A stretch of 48,816 nucleotides of DNA, from the NCBI GenBank assembly GCA_029781825.1, contig JAKOVY010000034.1, positions 1 through 48,816 on the forward strand. The letters are read 5' to 3'. The stretch is from Bacillota bacterium (GTDB taxonomy: Bacteria; Bacillota; Syntrophomonadia; Syntrophomonadales; DTU052). The stretch's first letter is position 1, and each line of letters begins with the position of its first letter. Positions 25,491 to 33,903 of this stretch are shown piece after piece. The notes beneath the pieces were generated by a model, which saw only the letters and a list, made by a program, of their open reading frames with translations, was not told where the DNA came from and ran no database searches. The position numbers and the translations under genes are program-made.

Positions 25491-26740
25491 TTTCTGACCT
25501 GTCCGCTGCCGTAGATAATATACTTGGTGGAGGTAAGCTCCTTCAGACCCATCGGGCCGCGGGCGTGGAGTTTCTGAGTGCTGATGCCAATCTCTGCCCC
25601 TAAGCCGAACTGGAATCCATCAGTAAACCGGGTTGATGCATTGACGAAGACTGCGGCCGCATCGACCCCGTTAAGAAAGCGTCTGGCTCTGTCGTAACTG
25701 GAGGTCACTATGGCTTCCGAATGGCCGGTACCATAACGGGTTATGTGCTCAATAGCCTCATCCAGGTTCTTCACCACTTTAACCGCCAGGATCAGATCCA
25801 GGAACTCGGTCTCCCAGTCCGCTTCCGTTGCTGCTTTGATGTCCGGATCAATCTCCCGGTACCTTTCACAGCCCCGTATTTCCACACCATTGTCCCTCAT
25901 AACTCTGGAGAGCCGCGGGAGGAACTCCTCGGCAACCGCCTCGTGCACCAGAAGCGTCTCCATGGCATTGCAGACCGAAGGCCGCTGGCACTTGGCATTC
26001 ACGGCTATTTCCAGGGCCATATCCAGGTCGGCATCCTCATCAACATAGGTATGGCAGTTGCCAACCCCGGTTTCAATTACGGGAACGGTGGCGTTGTTTA
26101 CCACGGTTTGAATGAGTCCAGCTCCGCCGCGAGGGATCAGGACATCCACATACTGATTCATTCTCATCAATATGTTGGCGGCTTCTCTGTCAGTCGTATC
26201 CACCAGTTGGATGGCTCCCTCGTGGATTCCGGCATCGGCAGCGGCTTGGGCAAGAACCCCGGCAATAGCCCGGTTGGAATTGAAGGCCTCACTGCCGCCG
26301 CGAAGGATTATGGCATTCCCGGTTTTGAGACACAGCCCGGCGGCATCGGCGGTAACATTGGGACGGGCTTCGTAAATGATCCCGACCACTCCCAGGGGTA
26401 CGCGGACCCGGCCCACCTCCAGGCCGTTGGGACGCCGGTACATCTCAACCACCTCTCCCACCGGGTCCGGCAGAGCCGCCACTGCCATCAACCCTTCCGC
26501 CATTTCCTCAATCCGTTTTTTATTCAACATCAGCCGGTCAAGAAGGGTGTTGCTCAAGCCTTTATTTCGGCCTTCATCCATGTCGATGCGGTTGGCCTCC
26601 AAAATGGCTTCAGACTCGGCCACCAGAGCCCTCGCCATCTGCTGCAAGGCGCGGTTTTTCTGTTCGGTGGACGCCACCATCAAGAAGCGGGCCGCTTCTT
26701 TGGCCTTTCTTCCTATCTGTTCCATCCGGGCTTGAATCAA
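25487..26740 (-). CDS. proA: glutamate-5-semialdehyde dehydrogenase
   Basis: 417 residues, typical length. Aldehyde dehydrogenase fold: VPLGVVGIIYEARPNVT, LRGGSEAFNSN, VIETGVGNCHTYVD, catalytic-Cys region CQRPSVCNAMETLLVH, and C-terminal GPMGLKELTSTKYI. Reduces glutamyl-5-phosphate to the semialdehyde in proline synthesis. The TTG start (26740) overlaps the stop of a 34-codon ORF (TTGA), so translation may be coupled to it. Follows proB in the same direction. Confidence 0.96.
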   Translation of the reverse strand: MIQARMEQIGRKAKEAARFLMVASTEQKNRALQQMARALVAESEAILEANRIDMDEGRNKGLSNTLLDRLMLNKKRIEEMAEGLMAVAALPDPVGEVVEMYRRPNGLEVGRVRVPLGVVGIIYEARPNVTADAAGLCLKTGNAIILRGGSEAFNSNRAIAGVLAQAAADAGIHEGAIQLVDTTDREAANILMRMNQYVDVLIPRGGAGLIQTVVNNATVPVIETGVGNCHTYVDEDADLDMALEIAVNAKCQRPSVCNAMETLLVHEAVAEEFLPRLSRVMRDNGVEIRGCERYREIDPDIKAATEADWETEFLDLILAVKVVKNLDEAIEHITRYGTGHSEAIVTSSYDRARRFLNGVDAAAVFVNASTRFTDGFQFGLGAEIGISTQKLHARGPMGLKELTSTKYIIYGSGQVRK

Positions 26741-26841
26741 TCTACATCTCCCCCTTTATGATTGGTAAACCGTGCAGGCTTCGTGTAATTCAATTGAGCG
26801 CAAGCCTGGCAATCTTCAATGTGCATGCTCTTGCAGTCCAT
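26737..26841 (-). CDS. possible 34-residue CxxC protein between proB and proA
   Basis: ATG at 26841 with GGAG 7 nt upstream; reads MDCKSMHIEDCQACAQLN and ends GGDVD. Three cysteines, two as CQAC. Its TGA overlaps the TTG start of proA by 2 nt within TTGA. The good ribosome binding site and exact coupling suggest it is translated, as a small metal- or redox-binding peptide or as a device that feeds ribosomes to proA. No family is recognised. Confidence 0.45.
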   Translation of the reverse strand: MDCKSMHIEDCQACAQLNYTKPARFTNHKGGDVD

Positions 26842-26908
26842 TTCATTGCTCCGGGTTAGGCTCGTTTAAACCGGAAACACCAGGCCAGTCCACCTTTGTA
26901 CCTCAGCA

Positions 26909-28036
26909 TCAGGTAATAAGGCTTAAGTTGTTCCGGTGAATCACCTCATCATAGTCCTTGCTGCCGAGGATGCGGGCTATCTCAGTTGTTTTTCTGCCCA
27001 TTATCGCCCTGATCTCATCTGCGGAATAGTTAACCATTCCCCGCGCGATTTCCCGGCCTTCGATAGTCTGAACTGAAACCACGTTGCCACGTTCAAAGTC
27101 ACCCTCTACTCCGACTACCCCCGAGGGCAAGAGGCTCTTGCCTTTCTTGAGCAAGGCGTCGGCCGCTCCGTTGTCGACGGATACAACCCCGTGAGTCTGG
27201 CTGCCAAAAGCGATCCAGCGTTTCCGGGCCTGCATCCGGCCCACCTTGGGCTTAAACAGAGTACCGACCCGCCGGCCGTCAATTATTTCGCGAACCGCAC
27301 CCGGCGTCCGGCCGTCAGCCACTACCATGGGAATACCCGAGGCCATGGCCATGCGAGCCGCGAGCAGCTTGGTATACATGCCCCCGCTGGAGAACTTATT
27401 GCCTCTGCCTTTCAGGCCTTTTTCCAGCATGTCGGGTATCTCCTCCAGCTCCCAATACAGCTCGGCCTGGGGGTTAACATGGGGATCATCGCTGTACAAA
27501 CCTGCAATATCCGTAAGTATAACCAGGAGGTCGGCATCAACTATCTCCGCTACCAGGGCGGAAAGAGTATCATTGTCTCCGAACCGGATCTCTTCCACCG
27601 CCACGGTGTCGTTCTCGTTGATAACCGGGATAACGCCCAGTTGGAGCAGCGTTGTCAAGGTATTACGCGCATTCAGATACCTGAGCCTCTCGTCAAAATC
27701 ATCCTTGGTAAGCAGAACCTGGGCGATATCCTTGCCGTACTCGGCAAAGAATTTTTCGTAAAGGTGCAGGAGTGTTCCCTGGCCTACGGCCGCCAGAGCC
27801 TGCTTGAGGGGCAGGGTCTTGGGATAATCCCGGTGTCCCAAACGTCCAACCCCGGCTGCCACTGCGCCCGAACTCACCAGTAACACCTCCCGGCCTTCGT
27901 TATGAAGGTCGGCCAGCTCACGGGCCAGTTTCTCGAGGCGCGATATGTTAATGAGCCCGCTGTCATGGGTAATGGTGCTGCTGCCTACCTTGACCACAAT
28001 GCGGCGGCAGTCTTTTAGCTTTTTTCTGGCTTCCAA
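26909..28036 (-). CDS. proB: glutamate 5-kinase with PUA domain
   Basis: 375 residues. Amino-acid-kinase domain (1-260): VVKVGSSTITH, LLVSSGAVAAGVGRLG, VINENDTVAVEEIRFGDNDTLSALVA, FSSGGMYTKLLAARMAM. The C-terminal PUA domain (about 275-360) has LPSGVVGVEGDFERGNVVSV. Phosphorylates glutamate as the first step of proline synthesis and is normally inhibited by proline. Lies 51 nt after obg and upstream of proA. Confidence 0.96.
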   Translation of the reverse strand: MEARKKLKDCRRIVVKVGSSTITHDSGLINISRLEKLARELADLHNEGREVLLVSSGAVAAGVGRLGHRDYPKTLPLKQALAAVGQGTLLHLYEKFFAEYGKDIAQVLLTKDDFDERLRYLNARNTLTTLLQLGVIPVINENDTVAVEEIRFGDNDTLSALVAEIVDADLLVILTDIAGLYSDDPHVNPQAELYWELEEIPDMLEKGLKGRGNKFSSGGMYTKLLAARMAMASGIPMVVADGRTPGAVREIIDGRRVGTLFKPKVGRMQARKRWIAFGSQTHGVVSVDNGAADALLKKGKSLLPSGVVGVEGDFERGNVVSVQTIEGREIARGMVNYSADEIRAIMGRKTTEIARILGSKDYDEVIHRNNLSLIT

Positions 28037-28087
28037 ACTTCCCCCCTCCTTGACTGTATCAACGTTTGGTGCTTGTCCTGCGGCATG

Positions 28088-29350
28088 CTACTCCTGATAC
28101 TCGAACTCCAAATCCTGTATGCGGACTATATCGCCTTCTTTAATGCCTTTTTCCCGCAAGGCTTGGTTAATCCCCATCTTTTCAATAATATGCTGAAATC
28201 TCTGCAGGGCTTCTTCGTTGTCAAAGTTGGTCATTGCCACCAGTTTCTCGATGCGCTCACCCCGGATCTCATAGACCCCGTCTATCTTATTTATCGTAAA
28301 GGGAGCTCGATCCTCAAAGCGGGTAATCACCATGTCGCCCGTAGTTGTTACAACCTCGGGCAGCTGAGAAAGAGTCTGGTAAACCTTGTTCACCAGTTGA
28401 TCAACTCCCTCACCGGTGAGAGCTGAAATCGGGAAAACCGGGATATCCTTAACCCGTTCCTGCAGACTGCTTACGACCTCCATGGCCCCCGGGACATCAA
28501 CTTTGTTGGCGGCAATAATCCGGGGTCGCTCCAGAAGGTCCGAACGGTAAAGCCTCAATTCCTCCAAGAGTGTTTCATAATCCGCAACCGGGTCCCTTCC
28601 CTCCAAGCCGGAGCAGTCAAGTATGAATACCAGCACCCGGGTACGCTCAATATGACGCAGGAACTCGTGGCCCAGTCCGGCCCCGCGGTGAGCACCTGAG
28701 ATTAAGCCGGGAATATCGGCCATTACAAAGCTTTCCCCCGGGGCTACCTCAACCACCCCCAGATTTGGAACCAGAGTGGTAAAAGGGTAATCGGCTATTT
28801 TGGGACGGGCCGCTGATACCCTGGAAATGAGAGTCGATTTGCCCGCATTGGGGAACCCGACCAGTCCAACATCAGCCAGGAGTTTAAGCTCTAAAATCAG
28901 CCAGCGTTCATCACCCGGTTCCCCCTTTTCCGCAAAAGCGGGTGCGCGGTGGGTGGAAGTAGCAAAACGCGCATTGCCCCGGCCGCCGCGCCCTCCTTTC
29001 GCACCAATGAAAGTCTGGCCGTTTTCCACCAGATCCGCAAGAACAGCGCCGGTTTCGGCATCTTTGATAACCGTTCCCACCGGCACCTTGATGATCAGAT
29101 CAGGAGCGCTGGCCCCGTGCATATTCTTGCCCTTGCCATGCTCGCCCCGCTGGCCCTTATAATGCCGGCGGTAGCGAAAATCCATCAAGGTACGCAGTCC
29201 CTCATCCGCTTGAAAAACCACGTTGGCCCCTCTTCCGCCGTCTCCTCCCGACGGTCCTCCCTGGGGAACGTATTTCTCACGGCGAAAAGCGACCGCCCCA
29301 TTGCCGCCGTCGCCGCCCTTAACGAATATTCGAGCCTGATCCACAAACAT
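28088..29350 (-). CDS. obg: Obg/CgtA GTPase
   Basis: 420 residues: glycine-rich Obg fold (1-158: FVKGGDGGNGAVAFRREKY, GGPSGGDGGRGANVVF), G domain with P-loop GFPNAGKST (about 165-173), DIPGLI (G3) and NKVD (G4), and the C-terminal OCT domain found in Gram-positive members. Acts in 50S assembly and stress/sporulation control. Starts 4 nt after the spo0B-like gene, the same order as in Bacillus. Confidence 0.97.
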   Translation of the reverse strand: MFVDQARIFVKGGDGGNGAVAFRREKYVPQGGPSGGDGGRGANVVFQADEGLRTLMDFRYRRHYKGQRGEHGKGKNMHGASAPDLIIKVPVGTVIKDAETGAVLADLVENGQTFIGAKGGRGGRGNARFATSTHRAPAFAEKGEPGDERWLILELKLLADVGLVGFPNAGKSTLISRVSAARPKIADYPFTTLVPNLGVVEVAPGESFVMADIPGLISGAHRGAGLGHEFLRHIERTRVLVFILDCSGLEGRDPVADYETLLEELRLYRSDLLERPRIIAANKVDVPGAMEVVSSLQERVKDIPVFPISALTGEGVDQLVNKVYQTLSQLPEVVTTTGDMVITRFEDRAPFTINKIDGVYEIRGERIEKLVAMTNFDNEEALQRFQHIIEKMGINQALREKGIKEGDIVRIQDLEFEYQE

Positions 29351-29354
29351 GGAA

Positions 29355-29810
29355 TCACCTCGCCATTACTATCTCCCGGACGACCGGCCCCGATTCTCCT
29401 TCCCATGAAAGCCGGATATTTGTCTGGTCTTCGGATTCAATCAGTTCCAGCCCAACCTCAAACTCTTCCTCGTCGGCCGGGACCTCCAAATCCTTTAATA
29501 CCTGATAAATTTCTGCAAACCCTTGGGACAGCATGACCCCGACGGAGTGTTTGCACTGAAGAGTACCGAATCGCAGGTTTATACCCTGGTCCCGGGCCCA
29601 TAACTGCGTTTCGTATAAGCCGACCGCTACTTCAGGGGGCGCTGAACGAAAAATGTGGCTTTCCTGGGCCAGTTCCCGGACTACTGAATCCACATACTCC
29701 AGGGCCCGCTCCGGCATCCCCAGTTCCAGGTAACCTTTAATAACCTGCATGTGATTGGCGTAATCATGCCGTTGGCGGCTTAGCAGTTGGGCGGCTTTCC
29801 CGCTGTCCAT
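29355..29810 (-). CDS. spo0B: Spo0B-like sporulation phosphotransferase
   Basis: 151 residues, shorter than Bacillus Spo0B (about 190). The N-terminal helical hairpin has the phospho-accepting site RQRHDYANHMQVIKGYLELG (His15), matching the SpoOB alpha domain. The C-terminal half is a reduced ATPase-like fold. In Bacillus the protein relays phosphate from Spo0F to Spo0A; Clostridia often lack Spo0F, so the partner here is open. Position between rpmA and obg strengthens the identification. A terminator lies directly upstream of its ribosome binding site (GGAGGGG). Confidence 0.8.
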   Translation of the reverse strand: MDSGKAAQLLSRQRHDYANHMQVIKGYLELGMPERALEYVDSVVRELAQESHIFRSAPPEVAVGLYETQLWARDQGINLRFGTLQCKHSVGVMLSQGFAEIYQVLKDLEVPADEEEFEVGLELIESEDQTNIRLSWEGESGPVVREIVMAR

Positions 29811-29822
29811 AATTCCCCTCCA

Positions 29823-29854
29823 TTAAAAACAACCCCTGGGCTCTTGCCAGGGGT
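29823..29854 (-). terminator. terminator between rpmA and spo0B
   Basis: On the minus strand ACCCCTGG and CCAGGGGT form an 8-bp stem (29832-29839 with 29847-29854), followed by TGTTTTTAA. It ends the ribosomal-protein transcript; the spo0B ribosome binding site begins right after it. Confidence 0.85.
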
Positions 29855-29917
29855 CAGCTTCTCCTGCATGTTTTCTACGTGTTATTAAAATACCCTTATC
29901 TCTCGTATAAAAAACTG

Positions 29918-30211
29918 CTACATGGTAAGGTCAGCAACGGGGTAAACGCTAACCTGTTTTTTGTTCTTGCCCTTGCGTTCGTATTTAACCAGCCCGTCAA
30001 TAGTGGCAAAAATGGTATCATCGCCGCCTATGCCAACATTGTTGCCCGGGTGTATCTTGGTTCCCCTCTGCCTGACGATGATATTCCCGGCAGTAACCAT
30101 TTGCCCGTCATACTTCTTGACTCCCAAGCGTTTGGATTCGCTGTCCCGACCGTTCCGCGAACTGCCGACACCTTTCTTGTGAGCAAACAGCTGCAAATCT
30201 ATACGAAACAT
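29918..30211 (-). CDS. rpmA: 50S ribosomal protein L27
   Basis: 97 residues from the ATG at 30211 (AGGAGG 8 nt upstream; the GTG at 30220 lies inside that site). N-terminus [14 protein letters not shown] has the Firmicute extension ending LQLF, which is cut off by the Prp protease after Phe to expose AHKKG, the segment that reaches into the peptidyl-transferase centre. prp is the gene directly upstream. Confidence 0.97.
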   Translation of the reverse strand: MFRIDLQLFAHKKGVGSSRNGRDSESKRLGVKKYDGQMVTAGNIIVRQRGTKIHPGNNVGIGGDDTIFATIDGLVKYERKGKNKKQVSVYPVADLTM

Positions 30212-30213
30212 GT

Positions 30214-30546
30214 TTAACACCTCCTAACTCTTATCCGAATAAAATCTCGGTATTGTAACTCGATTTCTCTCAGTCCCTTTTCCATGGTACCGAGTATCGT
30301 TTGTGCTTTCAACACATCATCGCCGCGTAAATCGGACGGCAGCCTGCAGATTAACCGTCCTTCATCCTTTTCGTATACCGGTTTCTGCTCCAGGTAGCTC
30401 ATAAGCCCTATGACGGCGGTTTGCGTTATCGCCGAGATCCCGGCACAGATTATATCCTGCCCGCGATCTGCATAACCGGTATGTCCTTCGACACGAAAAG
30501 ACTTTATCATATCTCTGTCATCTTTGTACAGCTCAACCGTCACCAT
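30214..30546 (-). CDS. prp: L27-processing cysteine protease Prp
   Basis: 110 residues. Catalytic His22 in [22 protein letters not shown] and Cys34 in the same block, the conserved pair of the Prp (YsxB) family. Cleaves the N-terminal extension of L27, whose recognition site is present in the next gene. Sits between rplU and rpmA, its usual place in Firmicutes. Confidence 0.95.
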   Translation of the reverse strand: MVTVELYKDDRDMIKSFRVEGHTGYADRGQDIICAGISAITQTAVIGLMSYLEQKPVYEKDEGRLICRLPSDLRGDDVLKAQTILGTMEKGLREIELQYRDFIRIRVRRC

Positions 30547-30548
30547 AA

Positions 30549-30860
30549 TCAGACGTCTATCTTTTCAATACGAACGCTGGTAAATGGCTGGCGATGTCCC
30601 TGCTTCCTGCGATAATTCTTTTTGGGTTTGTACTTAAACACCACAATCTTTTTGCCCTTGCCCTGTCCCAGGACCTTGGCCGTCACCTTGGCTCCTTCCA
30701 CATAGGGAGTCCCGATCTTCAACTCCCCGTCGGTCTTAACAGCCAGAACTTGATCAAACTCAACGGTCTCACCGACCTCGGCCGCCAGTTTTTCAAGCTT
30801 CAGGACATCTCCCTCCTGAACCTTGTACTGCTTGCCTCCAGTTCTAATAACAGCGTACAA
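30549..30860 (-). CDS. rplU: 50S ribosomal protein L21
   Basis: 103 residues from the TTG at 30860, giving the standard N-terminus (M/L)[22 protein letters not shown] lies 9 nt upstream. An open frame to 30878 includes the ribosome binding site and is not used. C-terminal [17 protein letters not shown] is typical. Binds 23S rRNA. First gene of rplU-prp-rpmA. Confidence 0.96.
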   Translation of the reverse strand: MYAVIRTGGKQYKVQEGDVLKLEKLAAEVGETVEFDQVLAVKTDGELKIGTPYVEGAKVTAKVLGQGKGKKIVVFKYKPKKNYRRKQGHRQPFTSVRIEKIDV

Positions 30861-30872
30861 GAATTTACACCT

Positions 30873-30992
30873 CCACATTTTAGAGACTCGCTGATCGCAG
30901 GTGGGCTGAACGCCGCTTCAATACCCGGATCATGCGGTTGCAAAAATGTGCAACCAATAACAAAAGGTTAACATGCCAGGACCCCGCGAGTC
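30873..30992 (-). promoter_or_regulatory. probable L21 leader structure
   Basis: In the rplU leader a long-range stem pairs GACTCGC (30885-30891) with GCGAGTC (30986-30992), enclosing a hairpin of GGTTGC (30936-30941) and GCAACC (30950-30955). Firmicutes carry a structured L21 leader thought to mediate autoregulation. The assignment is from position and pairing only. Confidence 0.45.
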
Positions 30993-31084
30993 AAGGCATA
31001 CCCGCAACTTGGCCGTAGAACGACCAGAGTTTCGTTCACAGCACTTTATTCGGTTAAAAAGTCATGGCCCAGGGGGTATCCCAA

Positions 31085-31121
31085 GCCTATCAGGTTTTGG
31101 CGCAAATAAAACCTGATAGGC
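31085..31121. terminator. 14-bp inverted repeat downstream of cobS
   Basis: GCCTATCAGGTTTT (31085-31098) and AAAACCTGATAGGC (31108-31121) pair perfectly with a 9-nt loop. It lies 85 nt past the cobS stop and upstream of rplU. There is no T-run after the stem on either strand, but the stem base pairs and position suit transcription termination or a processing site. Confidence 0.45.
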
Positions 31122-31205
31122 GAGCAACCTGTTCCAATGACATTATACAACATATAACCGGCTTATACTTTACGTTAACTTAATGCTTCCGTCCAAACGG
31201 TCATT

Positions 31206-31937
31206 TCAAACCCCCAGTGCCAGCAGCAGGAAAGTTACCTCGGCGATCTCGTTCAGGAATCCGTAGGTGTCTCCCGTCATTCCCCCCAGTCTTTCCGCAA
31301 GCCACCAGGCCATGACAGCTGCAACCAGCCAGGTTCCCGCAGCCAGGACAACCCCCTCGACCCCCATGATCAAAGCCGATAACGCCAGGGCCAGAAAAAC
31401 AGATATCATAATGTGCTCCTTACCGACCTTTCCGGCATAAGGGAAGCCGACCCCTTCCCCCTGCCGGCCATAAGGGTATCTCATCGCCATCACCATCGCC
31501 GTCCGCGCGGTAACCGGCGTTAAAATGATCACCGGATAGAGTTGATGCCCGTTTAAGGAAGCGAGAGCAGCGGTCTTAATCCCCAGAACCGCCACACAGG
31601 CCATCACCCCCATGGCTCCCACCCGGCTGTCCCTCATTATTGCCAGAGCCTTCTCCCGGGTGTGTGTCCCGAACACCCCGTCAGCCGTATCCATCAGCCC
31701 GTCCAGGTGCAGCCCCCCGGTCAACAGCAGTGCCGCCAGCACCGCCAGCCATGCGGGCAATGATCCGGGCAGGACCAGCGATGCCAGGTAATAAACAAGA
31801 CTCATCGCGGCGCCGACCAGCAGTCCTACCAGAGGAAACACGGTGACGGAGCGGACCGTCTCCTCTTGAAAAAGCTCGCCCCTAATTTTTACCGGGATCC
31901 GGGTCAATAACTGTATAGCCAGCAAAAAGGTACGCAA
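31206..31937 (-). CDS. cobS: adenosylcobinamide-GDP ribazoletransferase
   Basis: 243 residues from the TTG at 31937 (GGAGG 7 nt upstream). Polytopic membrane protein with the family motif GGLHLDGLMDTADGVFG (acidic Mg2+-binding cluster), an N-terminal LLTRIPV segment, and about six apolar helices. Joins alpha-ribazole to adenosylcobinamide-GDP in the last stage of B12 assembly. Last gene of the riboswitch-controlled operon. Confidence 0.93.
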   Translation of the reverse strand: MRTFLLAIQLLTRIPVKIRGELFQEETVRSVTVFPLVGLLVGAAMSLVYYLASLVLPGSLPAWLAVLAALLLTGGLHLDGLMDTADGVFGTHTREKALAIMRDSRVGAMGVMACVAVLGIKTAALASLNGHQLYPVIILTPVTARTAMVMAMRYPYGRQGEGVGFPYAGKVGKEHIMISVFLALALSALIMGVEGVVLAAGTWLVAAVMAWWLAERLGGMTGDTYGFLNEIAEVTFLLLALGV

Positions 31938-32021
31938 GCACCCACCTCCGCAACCCCAAAGCCGGAGTTTAAATTTTTCTATGTGGGGCAACCCCTTACC
32001 GCAGCCATTCCCGGTTCCGGG

Positions 32022-32633
32022 TTAAAGCCGCCTGTTCTCGGCTCCTGGTGGCAGCGGATTCCAACCATACGCTGCCGCCAGTCGCTTTACATCGACGGCC
32101 ATTCCGGCACAAACCAGGTAAACTTCGGACGCATATCGGGCCAGAACCTGATTGCTCCATCCCGCCAGATCGCGATAGATACGGCTCAGGTGGTTATCGG
32201 GGACGATTCCGCAGCCGACCTCATTGGTAACACAAATAACCGGACAGGGAGCCGCATTGGCGGCAACCGCCAGCTCTTCCACCGCCGGGATGAGTTTTTC
32301 ATAGTAAAAACTCTCCTCCCTATCCTCCCGGTACTCCCGCAGCAGCAGGTTGCTGATCCACATGGTCAAGCAGTCCAAAAGAATGACCCCGGTACCCCGG
32401 GCCGGGTTTTTCACCTTTTCCGCAGGGTCGAATTCCTCCTCGACCGTGATCCAGTCCGGTGGACGGCCTTGTTGGTGTCGGCGCACCCTCTGTTTCATCT
32501 CTTCATCCCGGGGTATACAGGTGGCGATGTACAATACGGTGCGGCCTTGACTGAGATCGGCCGCCATTTTCTCCGCCCATCGGCTCTTGCCGCTGCGGGC
32601 TCCTCCGGTAACCATTATCAATCTCTCACCCAT
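32022..32633 (-). CDS. cobU: adenosylcobinamide kinase / guanylyltransferase
   Basis: 203 residues from the ATG at 32633 (GGAGG 7 nt upstream); the frame open to 32789 is only the overlap with btuD. P-loop VTGGARSGKSRWAE (about 8-21), RVRRHQQGRPPDW with the His that carries the GMP intermediate, and VTNEVGCGIVPD. Phosphorylates adenosylcobinamide and adds GMP, feeding cobS. Overlaps the end of btuD by 8 nt. Confidence 0.95.
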   Translation of the reverse strand: MGERLIMVTGGARSGKSRWAEKMAADLSQGRTVLYIATCIPRDEEMKQRVRRHQQGRPPDWITVEEEFDPAEKVKNPARGTGVILLDCLTMWISNLLLREYREDREESFYYEKLIPAVEELAVAANAAPCPVICVTNEVGCGIVPDNHLSRIYRDLAGWSNQVLARYASEVYLVCAGMAVDVKRLAAAYGWNPLPPGAENRRL

Positions 32634-33900
32634 CTGCCGACCTCCGCTTCTCAATCTCGCCCAAAACCTGCATGATCTCCCCCGGGTCCTGCAGCACTGC
32701 CAGCGAAGACCCCACCAGTTCCCGATACATCCGGGTCGCCACGCCTCCGGTATAGTCGCGGACCTCAATCGGCTCCTGCTCCACCACAATGACCGGAATC
32801 CCCCGCCTAACGGCCGCCATCAGGGTGGTCAGATTGGGGAGATTGGCCTGTCCAAACGGTATGCTGGCGAGTATTACCGCATCGGAGCAAAGCATCATCC
32901 CCAAATTTTTGCGGGAGCTTTCCGGACTCAGCGCAGAAAAGGGCGGTACATCCACTATTTCCAGCCCTAAATCCTGCGCGGTTTGCCAGTCGCTGTCCCC
33001 CCGGTTCAAAACCCCGGTGCTGAGCCTGTGGCCTGAGCGAGCGAGATTAAGCAGGATGTCGCTGCCCATACCTCCGCCGGTGACTATATGCAGCTGCCTG
33101 GTCCTCCCCGAAACATCTGACAACCGGGAGAGGAGCACCACCTGCGGGCACCGGTAAACCGGGTGACGCTCGATCAGGACCGGCTGTCCATATACCTTTT
33201 TGATGTTGTCCAAGGTAATTACCTCATCAACCGTACCCCAGGCAAATATCCGGTTCTCATGCACCAGCAGCAGGCGGTCACAGTACTGTGCGGCCAGGTT
33301 GAGATCGTGGATAGCCATTACTACCGCAATCTGCTGCCGGCGGTTCAACTGTTTGACCAGATCAAGTATCTCCACCTGGTGGCCGATATCCAGGAATGAG
33401 GTGGGTTCGTCCAACAGCAGGAGATCCGGTTCCTGCGCCAGGGCCCTGGCGATGAAGACCCTCTGTTGTTCTCCTCCGCTCAGATTGCTGACCAGGCGAT
33501 GGGCCAGGTGCGAAATACCGGTAACCTCCATGGCCCATTCAACCTTTTCCCGGTCGCGCGAAGACGGCGACCCCATCCGGGGTATATAAGGGTGGCGTCC
33601 CATCATCACCACCTCGGCTACAGAAAAGGCAAAGTTAACGCGACCTCCCTGCCCCACTACGGCTATCTGTCGGGATCTGGCGGCCGGTCTTAAGTTGTGG
33701 ACAATTCTTCCCTCCAGCAAAACCTGACCGCTTTGGGGCCGCAGCAGCCCGCACAAGGTTTTGAGCAGGGTGGTCTTGCCCGATGCATTGGGTCCGATTA
33801 TCCCGACCAAAGCTCCCCGTTCGATCTGGAAATTAAGATCCTCCAGAACCGGCACCGCATATCCGCACGTCAGATCCTGGACTGCAAGAAAATCGCGCAC
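32626..33900 (-). CDS. btuD: cobalamin/iron-type ABC ATPase with extra C-terminal domain
   Basis: 424 residues. N-terminal 255 residues are an ABC ATPase of the FecE/BtuD type: Walker A GPNASGKTT, signature NLSGGEQQR, Walker B LLLLDEPT, then the H-loop AIHDLN. Beyond it lies a domain of about 165 residues (HIVTGGGMGSDILLNLARSGHRL, VIVVEQEPIEVRD) that is not part of the transporter core and resembles a Rossmann-like fold; this fused form is seen in B12 operons of Clostridia. GTG start at 33900. Couples ATP hydrolysis to B12 uptake with BtuC and BtuF. Confidence 0.9.
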   Translation of the reverse strand: MRDFLAVQDLTCGYAVPVLEDLNFQIERGALVGIIGPNASGKTTLLKTLCGLLRPQSGQVLLEGRIVHNLRPAARSRQIAVVGQGGRVNFAFSVAEVVMMGRHPYIPRMGSPSSRDREKVEWAMEVTGISHLAHRLVSNLSGGEQQRVFIARALAQEPDLLLLDEPTSFLDIGHQVEILDLVKQLNRRQQIAVVMAIHDLNLAAQYCDRLLLVHENRIFAWGTVDEVITLDNIKKVYGQPVLIERHPVYRCPQVVLLSRLSDVSGRTRQLHIVTGGGMGSDILLNLARSGHRLSTGVLNRGDSDWQTAQDLGLEIVDVPPFSALSPESSRKNLGMMLCSDAVILASIPFGQANLPNLTTLMAAVRRGIPVIVVEQEPIEVRDYTGGVATRMYRELVGSSLAVLQDPGEIMQVLGEIEKRRSADG

Positions 33901-33903
33901 CCG

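Noticed and set aside
25721-26761. 346-codon plus-strand frame opposite proA
   Set aside because: Shadow of proA with histidine- and glycine-rich nonsense composition.
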